This document shows, piece by piece, positions 22,746 to 24,338 of a stretch of 24,338 bases of DNA. The notes under the pieces are model-generated. The model was not told the origin of the DNA. It did not search any database and was given only the letters and a program-made list of their open reading frames with translations. Location: assembly GCA_003241385.1 (NCBI GenBank), contig QFPO01000027.1:1-24338 (forward strand), read 5' to 3'. Both the position numbers and the translations under genes were made by a program. How positions within the stretch are numbered: the first letter of the stretch is position 1; every line of letters starts with the position of its first letter. Origin of the DNA: Rhodanobacter denitrificans (GTDB lineage Bacteria; Pseudomonadota; Gammaproteobacteria; Xanthomonadales; Rhodanobacteraceae).

Positions 22746-24053
22746 ATGAAATCATTCTTGCGGGGACTCGCCACGCTTGCGCTGATGCTGCTGTCGCTGC
22801 TCGCGTGGATCATGCTGCCGGGCTGGCTGCTCGGCGCTCTGTTCGTCGTGCTGCTGCTGTGGATGGCCTTCACGCGCGGCGGCCGCCAGGCCGCCGCGGT
22901 GACCTGGATCGGCGTCTCGACGCTGGCGCAGCGGCTCGGCGCCTCGTCGGTGATCGTCGTCGGCATCGCCGGCGTCGTCGGCGTGCTGGTCGCGCTGCTC
23001 GCGATGGGCGATGGTCTGCAGAAGACGCTGCGCAGCACCGGCGACACCGAGACCGTCATCGTGCTGCGCGGCGGCGCGACCGCCGAGCTCAGCTCGGGCC
23101 TGTCGCGCGAGGACGCCACCCTGCTCGCGCAGATGCCGGGCATCCTGCGTGACGCCGAAGGCAAGCCGATCGTCTCGCCGGAACTGGTCGTCGTCGCCAA
23201 TCTGCCGAAGAAGTCGACCGGCACCGACGCCAACGTCGAGGTGCGCGGTGTCGGCCCGCAGGCCTGGGCGCTGCGCCCCAACGTCAAGATCGTCGAGGGC
23301 CGTGCGTTCACGCCGGGCCTGCGCGAGATGGTCGTCGGCCGCGGCGCGCGCGCGCAGTTCGAGGGCCTGGAGCCCGGTGCGACGATCAATCTCAACAACC
23401 AGCAATGGAGCGTCGTCGGCGTGTTCGAATCCGGCGACGCGCACGAGTCCGAGCTGCTCGGCGACGTCGACACGGTGTCCTCGGCCTACCGCCGCAGCGG
23501 TTACCAGTCGGCGACGGTGCGGCTGACCGCGCCCGAGGCGTTCGATACGTTCAAGGCCGCACTCGCAGCCGATCCGCGCCTCAAGGTCGACGCCAAGACC
23601 ACGCTCGACTACTACACCGCGCAGTCCGAGCAGCTGACCAGGACGATCCGCATCGTCGGCATCGCGATCGCCGCGATCATGGCGATCGGCGCGATGTTCG
23701 GTGCGCTCAACACGATGTACGCCGCGGTCGCCACGCGCGCCCGCGAGATCGCCACGCTGCGCGCGATCGGCTTCCGCTCGCCGCCGGTGCTGATCTCGGT
23801 GATGCTCGAGACGATGCTGCTGGCCCTGCTCGGCGGCCTGCTCGGCGCCGGTATCGCCTGGGCAATCTTCGACAACTACACGGTCTCCACGCTCGGCGCG
23901 AACTTCAGCCAGGTCGTGTTCCGCTTCAACGTCTCGCCGGCGCTGCTGTGGACCGGCGTCAAATGGGCGCTGGCGATCGGTTTCATCGGCGGCCTGCTGC
24001 CGGCTTTGCGCGCTGCGCGCCTGCCGGTGACGACGGCGCTGCGCGAGTCGTGA
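22746..24053 (+). CDS. ABC transporter permease, FtsX/MacB type (second), with extra N-terminal TM pair
   Basis: This 435-residue FtsX-type permease is the presumed partner of the preceding one. Two extra hydrophobic segments (about 7-24 and 26-42) precede the usual TM (67-87), periplasmic domain, and three C-terminal TMs (about 301-325, 349-372, 404-421), giving six where four are usual. The FtsX hallmark RAREIATLRAIGFRSPPVLIS is intact, and it ends LPALRAARLPVTTALRES. AGGAGA lies upstream of the ATG. It is the last gene of the operon; a strong hairpin starts six bases after the stop. Confidence 0.94.
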   Translation: MKSFLRGLATLALMLLSLLAWIMLPGWLLGALFVVLLLWMAFTRGGRQAAAVTWIGVSTLAQRLGASSVIVVGIAGVVGVLVALLAMGDGLQKTLRSTGDTETVIVLRGGATAELSSGLSREDATLLAQMPGILRDAEGKPIVSPELVVVANLPKKSTGTDANVEVRGVGPQAWALRPNVKIVEGRAFTPGLREMVVGRGARAQFEGLEPGATINLNNQQWSVVGVFESGDAHESELLGDVDTVSSAYRRSGYQSATVRLTAPEAFDTFKAALAADPRLKVDAKTTLDYYTAQSEQLTRTIRIVGIAIAAIMAIGAMFGALNTMYAAVATRAREIATLRAIGFRSPPVLISVMLETMLLALLGGLLGAGIAWAIFDNYTVSTLGANFSQVVFRFNVSPALLWTGVKWALAIGFIGGLLPALRAARLPVTTALRES

Positions 24054-24058
24054 CCAAG

Positions 24059-24090
24059 GGCGTGAGGGTGCCCGGTGGCACCCTCACGCC
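24059..24090 (+). terminator. Strong hairpin terminating the ABC operon
   Basis: A perfect 14-bp stem (24059-24072 with 24077-24090, loop CGGT) starts immediately after the last permease stop. It is not followed by a T-tract. A second hairpin, CCAGG-AGCG / CGCT-CG-CCTGG (24093-24116), follows at once. The tandem stems probably end or stabilise the operon mRNA. Confidence 0.75.
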
Positions 24091-24338
24091 GCCCAGGAGC
24101 GGCCGCGCTCGCCTGGTAAGCACGCCGGGCCTTCATGGAGCGTATGCGAATCCTGTCATACGCAGACTGGCTGGCCGTAATCGATGGCCGCGATGAAGAT
24201 ACTGTCGTGTCGGTGCCGGCATCGCAGTCTCTCGCTCTCATTGTCAGCCCTGTTGCGAGACGCTGAGCACACGAGCGTGAGGAGCGGTGCGCCTGCGGCT
24301 GCGTGCGGGCGTTAAAAAGCCGCATCCGGTCATCGAAG
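24091..24338. other. Non-coding tail of the window, less GC-rich
   Basis: No supported gene. The stretch beyond about 24120 is visibly richer in A/T and lacks the GC-third-position rhythm of the genes. It holds an inverted repeat GCGTATG / CATACGC (24140-24146 and 24157-24163, 10-base spacer). A frame running leftward from 24325 overlaps the permease antisense and looks spurious. It may be the promoter region of a gene beyond the edge. Confidence 0.4.

Noticed and set aside
23876..24325. Leftward open frame of about 149 residues at the right edge
   Set aside because: More than a third is antisense to the second permease. It also crosses the terminator hairpin and shows no family features.
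1..24338. Mobile element, CRISPR array, tRNA or rRNA
   Set aside because: I found no transposase or integrase motifs, no repeat-spacer periodicity, and no tRNA- or rRNA-like sequence on either strand.

Overview
The window is very GC-rich (by eye around 70%), and nearly all of it is packed with chromosomal genes. Codon use, gene families and short overlapping operons suggest a high-GC gammaproteobacterium of the Xanthomonadales/Lysobacterales type. That assignment is an inference from style and gene content: there is no rRNA or other marker gene here. I see no insertion sequence, phage gene, CRISPR array or tRNA.

Region by region. (1) 166-588, minus: mscL mechanosensitive channel. (2) 752-6938, plus: a metal-efflux cluster made of a small His/Cys-rich exported protein followed by an overlapping czcC-czcB-czcA RND tripartite pump. 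(3) 6980-10446, minus: a translationally coupled pair, a large membrane Ser/Thr kinase with an N-terminal OmpR-type DNA-binding domain and C-terminal TPR-like helices, followed by a fumarylacetoacetate-hydrolase-family enzyme. (4) 10726-12378, plus: divergent from the kinase, a secreted protein built of about eight repeats of roughly 62 residues. (5) 12445-17921, minus: a second heavy-metal RND system (outer membrane factor, atypical adaptor, pump) behind a leader rich in inverted repeats. (6) 18361-19373, minus: a bacteriohemerythrin with a candidate FNR/DNR-type operator, and a DUF3052 protein. (7) 19474-24053, plus: an ABC export system of MacA-like adaptor, ATPase and two different FtsX-type permeases, ending in a strong hairpin. 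The last ~250 bases hold no gene I can support.

Much of the window concerns envelope transport: two HME-type RND pumps whose metal-site motifs differ, an ABC efflux complex and an osmotic safety valve. The least conventional part is the centre. There a kinase that should bind DNA through its own winged helix faces a secreted repeat protein across a 279-bp divergent intergenic region, and that region contains two pairs of direct repeats with 11-bp period, the spacing used by OmpR/PhoB-type winged helices. This suggests, but does not prove, a self-contained membrane-to-DNA signalling unit.
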